Assembly (NCBI GenBank): GCA_964459805.1 | Contig: CAYWOD010000002.1 | Coordinates: 1 to 56,316 of the forward strand | DNA from: DAOVRL01 sp964459805 | Lineage (GTDB): Bacteria; Planctomycetota; Phycisphaerae; Sedimentisphaerales; Anaerobacaceae | Length of the DNA: 56,316 nt | Reading direction: 5' to 3' | Part shown: piece by piece, positions 8,473-18,070 of the stretch | How the letters are laid out: the number at the start of each line of letters is the position of its first letter | How positions within the stretch are numbered: position 1 is the first letter of the stretch | Position numbers and translations under genes: made by a program | Notes under the pieces: model-generated | Told to the model about the DNA's origin: nothing | The model's input: the letters and a program-made list of their open reading frames with translations, nothing else | Databases searched by the model: none

Positions 8473-9456
8473 TTAGGATAGACTCAGGCCAAAGGCCGTC
8501 GCCCAGTTAACCTGCTGCTTTTGCCGGGCCGCGACTTCATCGGAATCGGAAGAGGCGGATCTTCTGTCAATCCCCAGCCGATAGGGATTACTTATTTGGA
8601 CGGCGGCCAGACAATCTCCGCTCTGTGCGGGCATTTCGAGCTGTTTTGCTATTGTCGTACAGGTGGTCCTGTCAACGGCCTGGCCGGTAAGGAAAATCAA
8701 GCGCTCTATTTGCGCGTTTCGGTGCATCGAGACGAACTGTCGTCTGCAGGCGGTCAGCTCGAGGACGAGCCTCGTTACCACCTTGTCATCATCGAGCTGC
8801 TTTGCGCCTATGGATACCGACCGGGCAAAGAGGAGATTCTTATGGCGACAAATCACAACGTTTGTGCAGTTTGTCTCAATACTGGCTAACATGACAATGG
8901 CTTCGATGTCGGATTTTCGCCTTCCGAAGAAGGTGGTATAGCAGTTTATCAGGGCAAGCGGCCAAACGGCGATAGTCTTAATGCGGAGATTGGCCTTTTC
9001 GTAAATTGCGAGGTGCCTGTCAATGGTCTTTCGTTCGGCGACAATCACGAGGACGTTGTCATCCTCGGTTCGGATGCACTTTATCATTACGTTGTCTTTG
9101 ACGGGCTTGAATGGCAGTTTCTGCTTTATCTTGGAAAAGGCGATATCATCAAGTTTGGTCTCATTGTCATTTGTTTTCGATACTCTTATGTGGTCGATGA
9201 ATACATCGCTTGCGGGGATAGCGGCGACGACGTCTTTGCCGTGGAAATCACCGTTTGCCGTGAACAGGCGTATTGTCTGGGCGGCCCAGCGTTGCCAACT
9301 GCTGGAGGTGGGATTGATGTCGTCCGGGCGATTTCTGTTTCTTCCGGCGATTAGCTTTATGCCCTTTCCGTTGTCGGCAAGCTGGACTAATCTGATGTTG
9401 TCACACTCGGCGTCCACGCCAATCGAGCAGGGGCGGCTTTTCAAGAGTCCGAACAT
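8473..9456 (-). CDS. pilM: type IV pilus assembly protein PilM
   Basis: A 327-residue PilM-like protein with an actin-like ATPase fold; it is cytoplasmic and recruits PilN to the inner membrane. The opening CSIGVDAECDNIRLVQL is the phosphate-1 region of the FtsA/PilM family, and KDVVAAIPASDVFIDHI the usual early strand. The nucleotide-binding region in the C-terminal half is divergent. Two ATGs are possible, at 9462 and 9456. The AGGTGAG box (9469-9463) abuts the first but is 6 nt from the second, so I use 9456. It is the promoter-proximal gene of the pil operon. Confidence 0.8.
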   Translation of the reverse strand: MFGLLKSRPCSIGVDAECDNIRLVQLADNGKGIKLIAGRNRNRPDDINPTSSSWQRWAAQTIRLFTANGDFHGKDVVAAIPASDVFIDHIRVSKTNDNETKLDDIAFSKIKQKLPFKPVKDNVMIKCIRTEDDNVLVIVAERKTIDRHLAIYEKANLRIKTIAVWPLALINCYTTFFGRRKSDIEAIVMLASIETNCTNVVICRHKNLLFARSVSIGAKQLDDDKVVTRLVLELTACRRQFVSMHRNAQIERLIFLTGQAVDRTTCTTIAKQLEMPAQSGDCLAAVQISNPYRLGIDRRSASSDSDEVAARQKQQVNWATAFGLSLS

Positions 9457-9847
9457 ATACATCTCACCTATGCAAGCGTATCATGCGCTGCGCCTTGACC
9501 TTATTGTGCAGGGCCGGGTCTTTCGGCTAAGCTGTAAAATGGCACCCTGCCACCATTGGGATACATCGGGATTTCAGGTCGGCGCCTGCACTAAATTACC
9601 GCGTCTCGGCCCGGCCGGGACCGCCGGCGATCCAGGCTCGATCCCGATGATGCCAATTAAAATATAGGAAACAGAACTCAGGTCAGCCAAACGCAAGTGT
9701 GAATATAAGGACGTTATTTTGAAGAAAATCACAAAGGGCGATTCTCGTTCCTATAAAATGCGTGCTCGGCGGTGAGAAATGCAGACTAACCGTCGGTCAG
9801 CGTCGCCGGTCTGGTTGGCAAAGTGCCGATGTTTTTTGAGTTGTGTG
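9457..9847. other. pil operon leader region, possibly structured
   Basis: No gene is visible. Read towards pilM (minus), GGGCCG and CGGCCC bracket about 100 nt that contains small hairpins such as CAGG/CCTG and TGGC/GCCA. This could be a folded 5' leader, but it matches no riboswitch I know; I checked for the c-di-GMP-I core and did not find it. Near 9764-9782 is an 18-nt sequence (CTCGGCGGTGAGAAATGC) also present at 811-828, just past the far end of the operon. Confidence 0.35.
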
Positions 9848-11737
9848 TTAGTCGGGGTAGATGTACTTGAACTCGAAAAAGAATCCGTCGGGTGTGGAGA
9901 TTCCGTAGGTGACGGAGAGGCCGAAGTATTTTCGGACGAGGTCGAATTCGGGCAAGAGGTCGGGGTTCACGAGGTCAATGCCGGTTTGTGTGAGCGAGAG
10001 GCCGGCGGTGGGGCTGACGCCGATTCCGATTGAGCGTTTGTCGTCGGCTGTTTTGGACTCGCTGCTGTCGGATTCTTTCATAGTTTTCCAGACGATCTGG
10101 GCCAAAGCGGCATCGTTCTGTAGGGCGGCTAATCCGACGACATCGGGGCAGGTGGATTTGGCTTTGGCGAACCACTTTGGGATAGCGTCCGGGTCGGGCG
10201 CGGCGCTCAAGGTGCGAATTGCCCGCTCGACCGGGGCCTCAAGGCCTAAAATCAGATGAGTATCAGTGACTGTGAATGCGACCTTGGGCAGCAGTAGAGA
10301 CAGGGGTATTTGCGACGGCGGCTCAGAGGGGGCCTGTATCGACGGCTTTGCACCGGAAATAAAGGGGGGCAGGATGGTGGATAGGTCAATCAGGTAGATG
10401 GTGTGGCCGAGGAGTTGGCGTCTGGCATCGGGCTTGTTCTGGGAAAACAAGGCGTGGAGGCGTGAGAGGGACGTTTCAAGCGCGTTGCGGTTGTTTGCAG
10501 CGAGGGCAATAATGAATTCGGTCCTTGGAACGGCTGTTGCAGGGGCCGATTTGTCTATGCTGCGGAAGCTCAGAAGCTGTGAGCCGAGATGGTCGATGAT
10601 GTCGGCTTTGAGCGTTAGGCCCGGGCGGCCATCGGGACTGGGGGGCAGAATCGGCATTACCATTATTGCAGCGAACTGGGGGCTGAAGGCGTAGGCAATG
10701 CGGTAGAGTGTATCGTATGCCTTTTTGACGTTTAAGTTGACAAATGTGGCCGAGGAGAAATCGGCCGGTGCGAATTTGGGCACTTTCATAGCGGCCGATT
10801 CGAGTTCGAGCATTTTGCAGAGGCCTTTTTTCTCGCCGTCAATTTTTAGAAGCGCCTTGGCGGACGAGCCGTTGCCCGGGTCTCGTCCGAGTCCGATTGA
10901 GCAGCCGAGCGAGGTGACATTATCGAGGCCCAGGTTTGTGACGGTGGTCTTGAGTTGGCCGGCTGAGTCATCGGCGACCATTGCCTTTATGAATTGCTTT
11001 AGATTGACGTAGATGTCGATGTCGTGGTGTGGTCCGACGGCTTTGATCGCGGCCGTGTAGTCAGGGTCGTCGGCGAGTGTAGCGCCGGGGGCGCCTTTGA
11101 TATGGGCGAGGACGAATTTGAGGATGTCGGGTAAACTGATTATGAAACAGTCGTCAATAAAGCAGTGGCTAAATGCTGATTCGGCGTCGATAACGGTTTC
11201 AACAGTGACACCGCGGTAATCTTCGGTCTGGAGGCGTGCTCCCTCGTTGATTTCTTCGGCGACCATTTTTCGTACATATTCTTTGAATTTATCGATTTGT
11301 TGGGCAGCCTGGATTATGAACAAAAAGGGCAGGTCGTTAGCATCCATTGTTTGTTCGTTGAGAATCATTGCGAAGGCCACCTTGCCCTCGGGGAATATGC
11401 CAGGATCAAAAATCGAGGTGGCAAACTCGCTGTCCGCCTCTTTGATTTTTTCGCGGATTTTTTCTTTGACGTCATCGACGAAGGCGGCCATTGCGGGGTC
11501 TTTGTAGAGCCTGTAGAAGCTGGTTTTTTTGAACTGCTCTGTAAGCTGGTTGAAATTATGGATGTCGATGAGAAGGACGGTTTCGGGCGGGAGAAGCTCG
11601 GCGGTTTTGGGCAAGCTCACGGCCTGGACGCAGAGAGGTAAGCACAGGAGGACGAGGGCACAGGAGCATAAGAACATCGCGGGGCGAGCGATGGTTCGAT
11701 TTGTGGTTTTATGAGCTGTTCTGGCGGAGAGTTGCAT
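9848..11737 (-). CDS. exported protein of unknown function
   Basis: A 629-residue protein I cannot name. The N-terminus has a basic region and a Cys/Leu-rich hydrophobic stretch (about 19-38) ending in Val-Gln-Ala, a signal peptide. The mature part begins with a pattern seen in planctomycete exported proteins (LLPPETVLLIDIHNFNQL) and shows two loosely similar halves of alternating helices and strands, with no metal site or catalytic motif that I can see. The ATG at 11737 is chosen because it follows AAAGG and gives a signal peptide; longer in-frame sequence upstream lies inside the protease gene. It overlaps the protease 3' end by 29 nt, so the two are probably co-translated. Some features recall DUF3352-type proteins, a tentative likeness. 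Confidence 0.6.
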   Translation of the reverse strand: MQLSARTAHKTTNRTIARPAMFLCSCALVLLCLPLCVQAVSLPKTAELLPPETVLLIDIHNFNQLTEQFKKTSFYRLYKDPAMAAFVDDVKEKIREKIKEADSEFATSIFDPGIFPEGKVAFAMILNEQTMDANDLPFLFIIQAAQQIDKFKEYVRKMVAEEINEGARLQTEDYRGVTVETVIDAESAFSHCFIDDCFIISLPDILKFVLAHIKGAPGATLADDPDYTAAIKAVGPHHDIDIYVNLKQFIKAMVADDSAGQLKTTVTNLGLDNVTSLGCSIGLGRDPGNGSSAKALLKIDGEKKGLCKMLELESAAMKVPKFAPADFSSATFVNLNVKKAYDTLYRIAYAFSPQFAAIMVMPILPPSPDGRPGLTLKADIIDHLGSQLLSFRSIDKSAPATAVPRTEFIIALAANNRNALETSLSRLHALFSQNKPDARRQLLGHTIYLIDLSTILPPFISGAKPSIQAPSEPPSQIPLSLLLPKVAFTVTDTHLILGLEAPVERAIRTLSAAPDPDAIPKWFAKAKSTCPDVVGLAALQNDAALAQIVWKTMKESDSSESKTADDKRSIGIGVSPTAGLSLTQTGIDLVNPDLLPEFDLVRKYFGLSVTYGISTPDGFFFEFKYIYPD

Positions 11738-12803
11738 TGGGGGGCCTTTCGTTTTTGTTTTTGAGGAAGTCGGGTTTGGCCTGGTTGCGTCTTTTGTCGG
11801 GCTGGAGGTACCTGTAGCCGGTGTTTGGGTTGTCCTTGTCGTAGGCGAAGGCTTCACGGTTTTCAATGAAGTGCCTGACGTAGTTGACTGGTACTGCGAA
11901 GCCGAGGCCGCCATAGAAGATATAGCCCATGTTGGTGACGCCGATGACCTCGCCGGCGAGGTTGAACAAGGGTCCGCCGGAGTTACCCGGATTGATGTCG
12001 GCGTTGGTCTGCAGATAGACAAGTCCTTCGAATGCCCTGCTTTTTGTGCTGATGACGCCGTCGGTTACTGTTCGTTCGAGTCCGAGTGGATTGCCGACGG
12101 CAAAGACCTGCTCGCCGACTTCGATACGGCTGAGGTCGCCGAGGTAAGCGAATTTGGTTTTTCCGGGAGGCAGGTCTTCGATTTTCAGCAGGGCCAGATC
12201 AACAAAGAGATTGATTGCTTCGATTTTGACCTTTTTTAATTTTCTTTTTTCAAAGCCGTTTTCGGCTTTGGCGAAAAGGGTGACTTCGATTTTGGTTTCT
12301 TTTTCTATTACGTGATAGTTGGTTATGAGGTATCCGTCTTCATTTATAAAGAATCCGGAGCCCGTTCCTGCGGGGCTGGATACTTTTACGACTGCCTCGG
12401 AGACGAATTCGGCACATTTTGCGATACTAAGTTTCTTGAGGTCGGCCGTTCTGTAGAGGCGGTTCGGGTGCTGCTGTTTGTGGAGCTCCGGATCGTAATC
12501 ATTTATGTCATTGACGTCGCCGTCTGCGATATCAAAGCTCTTGGTGTATTCATACTGGAGTATTTCTTCTTTGGGGACAGCCAAGACGGTAATGCCGATA
12601 TCCACGTACAAGGTGGATTCTTTTTCGGCAAGTATCAGACCTGTGAGGGTCTGGCCTTCCTTGAGGACAATCGTGTCGGCATGCAAGTCGGTCAGGAGAG
12701 GAAGGATGCAGAGAAAGGCACAGCCGGCGAGTGTGGGGAGAACGATTTTCCGGGAGTTCCGGAGGCACTCAGCGTTCGGATTGTTGTGGTTTTGTGTTTT
12801 CAT
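11709..12803 (-). CDS. trypsin-like serine protease, DegP/HtrA type
   Basis: A 364-residue exported protease. The signal region (about 18-42) ends LHA. It also contains LAGC at 25-28, so a lipoprotein is possible, though the hydrophobic stretch before that Cys is short. Residues 42-85 form a small beta-rich segment (VLKEGQTLTGLIL), as in planctomycete proteins that sense or bind before the protease domain. The catalytic triad is visible: His164 in TNYHVI, Asp202 in FVDLALL, Ser275 in GNSGGPL. No PDZ domain follows; the C-terminus ends in about 50 polar residues. The start at 12803 is chosen over a longer reading because it begins the signal peptide. It probably acts in the periplasm on misfolded proteins. 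Confidence 0.85.
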   Translation of the reverse strand: MKTQNHNNPNAECLRNSRKIVLPTLAGCAFLCILPLLTDLHADTIVLKEGQTLTGLILAEKESTLYVDIGITVLAVPKEEILQYEYTKSFDIADGDVNDINDYDPELHKQQHPNRLYRTADLKKLSIAKCAEFVSEAVVKVSSPAGTGSGFFINEDGYLITNYHVIEKETKIEVTLFAKAENGFEKRKLKKVKIEAINLFVDLALLKIEDLPPGKTKFAYLGDLSRIEVGEQVFAVGNPLGLERTVTDGVISTKSRAFEGLVYLQTNADINPGNSGGPLFNLAGEVIGVTNMGYIFYGGLGFAVPVNYVRHFIENREAFAYDKDNPNTGYRYLQPDKRRNQAKPDFLKNKNERPPNATLRQNSS

Positions 12804-12929
12804 AATGCCCAGCTTCAATTTTGCAGTGCTGTTGATATTGTAAGGGGTATGGCTGATTGAGGCAAATGGAAAACCGCTTATCTCATCGAAGGCGGGCATG
12901 GGCCGGGTGCGTGCAGCGACAATTTCGCT

Positions 12930-12957
12930 TTGCCAATGGGGGCGAAAAGGTTATAAT
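12930..12957 (+). promoter_or_regulatory. promoter of the parvulin-lptF-lptG operon
   Basis: TTGCCA (12930-12935) and a perfect TATAAT (12952-12957) are 16 nt apart, with a start expected near 12964, about 95 nt before the first ATG. It lies in the spacer between the divergent protease and chaperone genes. Confidence 0.5.
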
Positions 12958-13057
12958 CAACGGCGTAATAGCTCATTGTGTGGCCGGCACAGCCTGGAGT
13001 AACGCGGGCGGCGGCGGGCAAAAATTGTGAATACTCTATACAAGGAGAGTGAACAAG

Positions 13058-14608
13058 ATGAGGCAGGTCTCAAGCAAATTGGTGCTATTTTTGGCGGGAT
13101 TGGTGATGGTCCTTTGCGTCGGGCGTGTGAGAGGTGGCGGTGCGGTCAACGAAGCGAAGAAGCCGGCCGGCAGTGAGGCGAAACAGCCGGCGGCAAAACC
13201 GGCGGCGGCGGAGAAAGCAAAGGGGCCGGCTGAAGGCCCGGCAGCCGAAGGCACGGCGGAGCCGTCGATTGTCGTTGCAGAGATAGGCGATTACGTTATC
13301 ACAAAAGATGATCTCGTGAAACGACTGATGACGGAGCTTCAGCCATACGATTACGACGGTTTCGGCAAGGCTGAGCCGACCGACGCGAAAAAGGTGCTTC
13401 TTACCATGATAGCGGAAAAGGCGATGATAATGCAGGACCGGAAGGATGGGGAATATCTTAAGAAGGAAACGAACTATAACGCCGTCAAGAAACTCAGGGA
13501 GCGAAGGATTACGAACCTTCTGATGCAGAAGCACCTGGTGGGCAAGCTGACGGTGACCGAGTCGGAGATCGAGGCGAGGATGAAGGCTGACCCGAAGCTG
13601 GACAAGGCGCGGGCGAAACAGATGGCCGAAAGGACGAAAGCCAACGCAATTCTGGGCCAATACTATACGGAGATATATAAGAATTCAAATGTGAGAAAGA
13701 TAAGGACCAATTATCTCAAGGCGGCGCAGCTTCACCAAAGGCTGTTGTATCGTCCGAAAGCCGAGCGCAAGGTTCCCTGGATTCGCAACAATCAGATCAG
13801 AGACGACCTGACTCAGGAGGAAAAGAACGTTGTTCTGGCAACCTTTGACAAGGGAAAAGTAACGATGAAGGACTGGTTCCAGACATTGGGAGAGATAGCT
13901 CCGCTTCGTCGGCCGCAGGATTTGCATACCCCGCAGGGGGTTGATGTGTTGTTGGAGCGGTCTTTGAGGACGCCGCTTCTTGTTTCGGAGGCGGTGTCGT
14001 TAGGGTTCGACAAGGACGAGAACCTGAACAAGCAGGTGCGAGACGACGAGGACAGGATTCTGTTAGGTGCATCCAAACAGGCGGTGAATAAGGAGGTTGA
14101 GGATCCAACGACCGAGGAGATGAAGGCATATTTGAAAGAGCACGAGGAACAGTTCAGGCTGGATAGGAAGCTCAAGATCGACCAAATCTGGTGTTCGGAT
14201 CTCAGGACGGCCGAGAAAGTAAAGGGCGAACTGGATGAGGGCAAGGAATTCGAGTCGGTCAAGCAGAAGTACACTCTGGACAAGGAGGGCAAGGCTGTTG
14301 ATATTTATCCCGGCTCCGAGGCGTATTTTTGGAAGGATTTATGGGAGGGTGACCCGAACGAGGTAGTTGGGCCTGTCAAAGGCTCATATCGCGGCGAGTT
14401 CAAGTGGCGGATCGTTAAGATTCTGGACAAGCATCCGGGCAAGGTGATAGAGTTTTCCGATGATGTCCAGGATCGCGTCAAACAGAGAATTCGCAGCGAG
14501 AAAGGAGATGCCTTGTTGGAGAAGTACTGCAAAGAGCTGTTAGGAAAATACTCATACAAGCTCTATGCGGACAGGATTAAGGCAATCAATCCGTTAGACA
14601 TACCGTAG
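13058..14608 (+). CDS. periplasmic peptidyl-prolyl isomerase/chaperone, SurA/PpiC-like
   Basis: A 516-residue exported parvulin-family protein. A signal peptide (about 5-27) is followed by a low-complexity Lys/Pro/Ala/Glu linker (about 33-70), a SurA-N-like helical chaperone region beginning VVAEIGDYVITKDDLVKRL, and a C-terminal PpiC-type domain (about 365-470: RKLKIDQIW...FESVKQKYT). Several parvulin active-site residues are not obvious, so chaperone activity may outweigh isomerase activity. The ATG at 13058 is 8 nt after AAGGAGAG; an upstream GTG (13049) overlaps that site and is less likely. It leads an operon with two Lpt permeases, consistent with a role in outer-membrane biogenesis. Confidence 0.75.
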   Translation: MRQVSSKLVLFLAGLVMVLCVGRVRGGGAVNEAKKPAGSEAKQPAAKPAAAEKAKGPAEGPAAEGTAEPSIVVAEIGDYVITKDDLVKRLMTELQPYDYDGFGKAEPTDAKKVLLTMIAEKAMIMQDRKDGEYLKKETNYNAVKKLRERRITNLLMQKHLVGKLTVTESEIEARMKADPKLDKARAKQMAERTKANAILGQYYTEIYKNSNVRKIRTNYLKAAQLHQRLLYRPKAERKVPWIRNNQIRDDLTQEEKNVVLATFDKGKVTMKDWFQTLGEIAPLRRPQDLHTPQGVDVLLERSLRTPLLVSEAVSLGFDKDENLNKQVRDDEDRILLGASKQAVNKEVEDPTTEEMKAYLKEHEEQFRLDRKLKIDQIWCSDLRTAEKVKGELDEGKEFESVKQKYTLDKEGKAVDIYPGSEAYFWKDLWEGDPNEVVGPVKGSYRGEFKWRIVKILDKHPGKVIEFSDDVQDRVKQRIRSEKGDALLEKYCKELLGKYSYKLYADRIKAINPLDIP

Positions 14609-14643
14609 GGGCAAAACCGCTATTGGATAAAGCAAGTAGAGAA

Positions 14644-16242
14644 ATGGTTTTTACACTGCACAGATATATATTTCGGGAGCTGTTGAAGGTTTTTGTGCTT
14701 GCGGTGGTTGGGCTGACGCTGATTTTGAGCCTTGGGAGTATTCTTCGTCCGGTGCAGGAATACGGAGTGGGTCCGCGGCAGGTTCTGAGCCTTATGGGTT
14801 ATTTTCTGCCGATAACGCTGACGTTCGTGCTGCCGATGGCGGCATTGTTTGCGTCGGCCTTGGTGTACGGTCGGTTCGCGAGCGACAACGAGTTTGACGC
14901 GTGCCGGGCGAGTGGGATAAGTTTTTTGACGTTGGTCTATCCGGGCTTGTCGCTTGCGATTGTAGTGGCGATAGCGAATCTGATATTGAGTTTTCACATG
15001 CTCCCCTTTTTCGTTCACTTGGCGGAGAAATCTCTCAAGGCCGATGCGAAACAGATCCTTTTCCGTAATATCGAGCGGCGTGGTTATTACAAGCTTCCTA
15101 CGGACGAGCCGTGGCTGATTTATGCGGACCATGCCGATGTTCAAAGCGGCACATTAGTTGGTGTGGTGGTGGCGTATTTGAAAGGCGGCGGAGTAGAGAA
15201 GATCTACACTGCCGAGAGGGCGCGAGTGGCGTTCAATTCGCACGATAGATTTAATGAGGTGCAAATATTCGCAGATAATACGTTCCAGATCGGGCCTGAG
15301 GACAAGGGCGGATTTTCCGTGGAGCAGGGGGCGATCAGCACGGAGTTCGGCTCGCTGTTGACCGATGCCATCAAATTCAAGAAGATAGGTGAGATGAAGA
15401 GGATCCGGGCCGATCTGATGCGATTTCATCCGATTGAGAAGGATGCCCGTGCCACTTGTGCGCAGTTTACGACAGAGCTTTTGGCCCAGGATATTGAGAC
15501 CTGGTTGGGCGCCGACGCCAACAATTACTACAGGCTGCACAGCGGCGAGAAGCTGGTTGAGTTCAGAGCCGACAATGTTGTGGTGGGTGATGAGAAGGTC
15601 AAACTGGAGGGGGAGATCGTGGTGATTGAATCGGACACGAGCGGCAAAGGGCTTCCGGCCACATTGCGACCTATGAAGGCCTCGCTGCACATCGAGGGCA
15701 ACAAGCTGGCGCCGACGTTGACTATGGATCTGCACAATTTGTCGATTGAAAGGTCGGGCGATCTGAAGATGCGTCATATTATTCGCGGGCTGATTCCGCC
15801 GAAAGATGTGGATGTAAGAGAGAGATTCCAGACGGAGAATGTTCTGGGCGCGATTGGCAAGGCTTCGCAATCGCGGGTATTGAAGAAGGGCCCGGGCGAG
15901 AGATTGAGGAAGCTCGGCAATGCTCTTGACAAGAAGATGCGCAAGACGCTGGTGAAAATACGGGCCGAGATACATTCGAGGCTTGTGTTCGGTTTGGGCT
16001 GTGTGCCGATGATATTGATCGGCATCGGGCTGGGCGTGATAAAGAAGGAGGGGCATCTGCTGACGGCTTTCGGGGCAAGTTGCGTGCCGGCGGCGGTATT
16101 GATAGTGTGCATAGTCGGTGGCAAGCAGATTACCGAGAACCTCGGTTCAAGCAGCGTTTTGGGCATGGGGCTGATGTGGGCGGGGCTGGTGTTTTTGCTG
16201 CTGCTGGCTGCGATGATATATCACAGGCTGCTGAAGAGCTGA
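14644..16242 (+). CDS. LPS export permease, LptF/LptG family (first)
   Basis: A 532-residue YjgP/YjgQ-family membrane protein. It begins with the typical amphipathic segment (TLHRYIFRELLKVF) and has three N-terminal membrane helices (about 15-35, 55-80, 95-120), a large periplasmic beta-jellyroll region (about 135-435), then three C-terminal helices (about 450-525). In LptB2FG this fold extracts lipopolysaccharide from the inner membrane and passes it to LptC/LptA. The jellyroll is longer than usual (family members are commonly 350-400 residues). I prefer the ATG at 14644 to an upstream TTG. The next gene, 31 nt downstream, is its partner; lptA, lptB and lptC are not in the window. Confidence 0.8.
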   Translation: MVFTLHRYIFRELLKVFVLAVVGLTLILSLGSILRPVQEYGVGPRQVLSLMGYFLPITLTFVLPMAALFASALVYGRFASDNEFDACRASGISFLTLVYPGLSLAIVVAIANLILSFHMLPFFVHLAEKSLKADAKQILFRNIERRGYYKLPTDEPWLIYADHADVQSGTLVGVVVAYLKGGGVEKIYTAERARVAFNSHDRFNEVQIFADNTFQIGPEDKGGFSVEQGAISTEFGSLLTDAIKFKKIGEMKRIRADLMRFHPIEKDARATCAQFTTELLAQDIETWLGADANNYYRLHSGEKLVEFRADNVVVGDEKVKLEGEIVVIESDTSGKGLPATLRPMKASLHIEGNKLAPTLTMDLHNLSIERSGDLKMRHIIRGLIPPKDVDVRERFQTENVLGAIGKASQSRVLKKGPGERLRKLGNALDKKMRKTLVKIRAEIHSRLVFGLGCVPMILIGIGLGVIKKEGHLLTAFGASCVPAAVLIVCIVGGKQITENLGSSSVLGMGLMWAGLVFLLLLAAMIYHRLLKS

Positions 16243-16273
16243 GCAGCTATAGCAAGGATGATTTTCGATTCAG

Positions 16274-17380
16274 ATGAAGATATTGGACAAATATGTTGCA
16301 AAGAACTTTCTGATCGGCTACGCGATAGCATTCTCCGTTTTGATAGGGCTGCGTGTAATTATTGATCTGTTTGTGAACCTGGATGAATTCACGGAGCGTG
16401 CCGACCTGGGGACGTGGGCTGTTATCCTGAACATGTTGATATATTACGGGCTGAACAGCACGCTGTACTTTCGGGACTTTGCGGGAATGATAACGGTTGT
16501 TGCGGCGGCATTTTCGTTCGGCAGGATGGTGCAGTCCAGCGAGCTGGTAGCTGTTATGGCTTCCGGGGTCAGCTTGAAGCGTGTGATTGGTCCTATCGTG
16601 CTGCTTGCCTTGGTGCTGACGGGGCTGCTGGTAATTGACCAGGAGCTGATAATACCGCCGCTTGCGTCCAGGCTTGTGCGTTCTCGTGATACCGTTCCCG
16701 GTCAGGAATCTTACGACGTGTGGTTTATGAGCGACGGTCAGGGCTCGCTGATTTGCTCTCGGGAATTCGATGTGGAGACTTCCGCGCTGTATTGGCCGAC
16801 GATAATAATGCGGCGGCGGAAGCCTGAGCCGGCGGCCTGGGAGTGGGAGGTGACCGGTCTGATTCATGCCGAGCGGGCGGTCTATAACTATGCAACCGCA
16901 AGGTGGGATTTAGTTAACGGACGACTTATAGAGAAAGGCGCCCGAAAGGGCGCTGAGCCGATTGCTTCCTACGATTCGGGCGACCTTGTTCCTAAAGACG
17001 TGCCGGTCAGGCGCAGGAGCCAACACAAGACTCTGCTTAGCTCGCGGCAACTGGCCGCTCTGGCCGAGCAAAAGGCGAAGATTAAGGATATAGCTCAGCT
17101 TTGGAGTCAGAAGCATTTTCGCATTACCGATCCGATTATCAATCTGGTGATGCTTATGATAAGCCTGCCGATATTGGTCTGCCGCGATCCCAAGTCGATG
17201 AAGTCCGCGGTTATGATTAGCTTTGCGACGACGGGGGCGTGCTTTGTTACCACTTTTCTCTGCAAGCTGCTTGCTACTGAGGTCGTTTTCGACAGGGTAA
17301 TGCCGGAGCTGTGGGCGTGGCTGCCGGTTTTTATCTTCCTGCCGATAGCTTTCATTGAATTTGATTCAATGAAGACATAA
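16274..17380 (+). CDS. LPS export permease, LptF/LptG family (second)
   Basis: A 368-residue YjgP/YjgQ-family protein with the usual length and topology: membrane helices at about 13-35, 50-75 and 95-122, a periplasmic jellyroll (about 125-265), and C-terminal helices (about 278-300, 308-330, 338-358). The opening MKILDKYVAKNFLIGY is characteristic. It forms the heterodimeric channel with the upstream paralogue; which one is LptF and which LptG cannot be decided from sequence alone. The two genes are 31 nt apart. Confidence 0.82.
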   Translation: MKILDKYVAKNFLIGYAIAFSVLIGLRVIIDLFVNLDEFTERADLGTWAVILNMLIYYGLNSTLYFRDFAGMITVVAAAFSFGRMVQSSELVAVMASGVSLKRVIGPIVLLALVLTGLLVIDQELIIPPLASRLVRSRDTVPGQESYDVWFMSDGQGSLICSREFDVETSALYWPTIIMRRRKPEPAAWEWEVTGLIHAERAVYNYATARWDLVNGRLIEKGARKGAEPIASYDSGDLVPKDVPVRRRSQHKTLLSSRQLAALAEQKAKIKDIAQLWSQKHFRITDPIINLVMLMISLPILVCRDPKSMKSAVMISFATTGACFVTTFLCKLLATEVVFDRVMPELWAWLPVFIFLPIAFIEFDSMKT

Positions 17381-17433
17381 ACCGGAAGCTGCCGTTTGCA
17401 ACGTACTATAACAAGGGTTCCAGAGCCATACTG

Positions 17434-17834
17434 TTGCTCTCGACGGGTGCCGGTTTGCAGGTGGCGCGCGGCCGTTTTGGAATTCGTCATTTGTGCCAAT
17501 GGGATCGAAAGCTGAATCTGCTGAATGTCCGTTGTGTTCGCGGCTTGTTTGGTTCGCGCTGGTTTCCAATTGTGCCGCAATTTATTATGCTGCTGGTTTT
17601 CGGCCTGCTTATTGCTCGGGTATTGGGGTATCCACAGATAACGCAGACTTTGCCAAGCAACTGCGGAACACAAACCTGGCGAACTTGATAATCTGGTCAT
17701 ACTGGTGGCCGCTGATCATAATTGCTGCGATTTTATTAGGTCGAGTGTGGTGCATGGTGTGCCCGATGGAGCTGCTAACCTCTCTGGTGTACTGGAGCAT
17801 TTTTGGCTTGACGGCATTTGCGTGGAGATTCTGA
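17434..17834 (+). pseudogene. 4Fe-4S membrane protein (NapH/CcoG-like), frameshifted and truncated
   Basis: Two overlapping frames together give the start of a membrane-bound iron-sulfur protein. The first frame encodes GLFGSRWFPIVPQFIML and continues to about VLG near 17628. The second frame continues with DFAKQLRNTNLANLIIWSYW and GRVWCMVCPMELLTSL, containing a CxxC cluster motif, and ends at 17834. The change of frame lies at or near the GGGG run around 17626-17630. Related proteins go on for several hundred residues with more helices and Cys motifs, all missing here, and no ATG starts the first frame. I read it as a decaying gene rather than a programmed frameshift. Confidence 0.65.
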
Positions 17835-18070
17835 CAGTAAAGACAGGGATAATGAATGCAGTACTCTCGTAGAAACTGGCACATAAAATGGGGGCAGGTC
17901 AAAATGGGCAAGTAAAAAATAGGTAATTTGGGAAAAAAATCGACCCCCCAAACCCCCAGCAAAAGTAGTGCCGAATGGCACTGGTCTATACACCTAAATC
18001 CTTGCCAATAAAGAGCTTGTGAATTGGGAAATCTGAATAAATATAGCAGGCCGCTACTCGAGTGCGTTTG
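17835..18070. other. no gene seen
   Basis: This spacer holds no supported gene. It contains a perfect 6-bp hairpin (AGTGCC/GGCACT, 17967-17982) with no T-run, and C-rich tracts around 17943-17959. It is probably residual DNA of the broken gene upstream. Confidence 0.5.

Noticed and set aside
9480..9660. A c-di-GMP riboswitch before the pilus operon
   Set aside because: The conserved GGGCAAA...GGGACGCAAAG core is not present on either strand.
17434..17834. Programmed frameshifting in the 4Fe-4S gene
   Set aside because: The joined product would still stop far short of the family length and lacks a clear start, so decay is the simpler reading.
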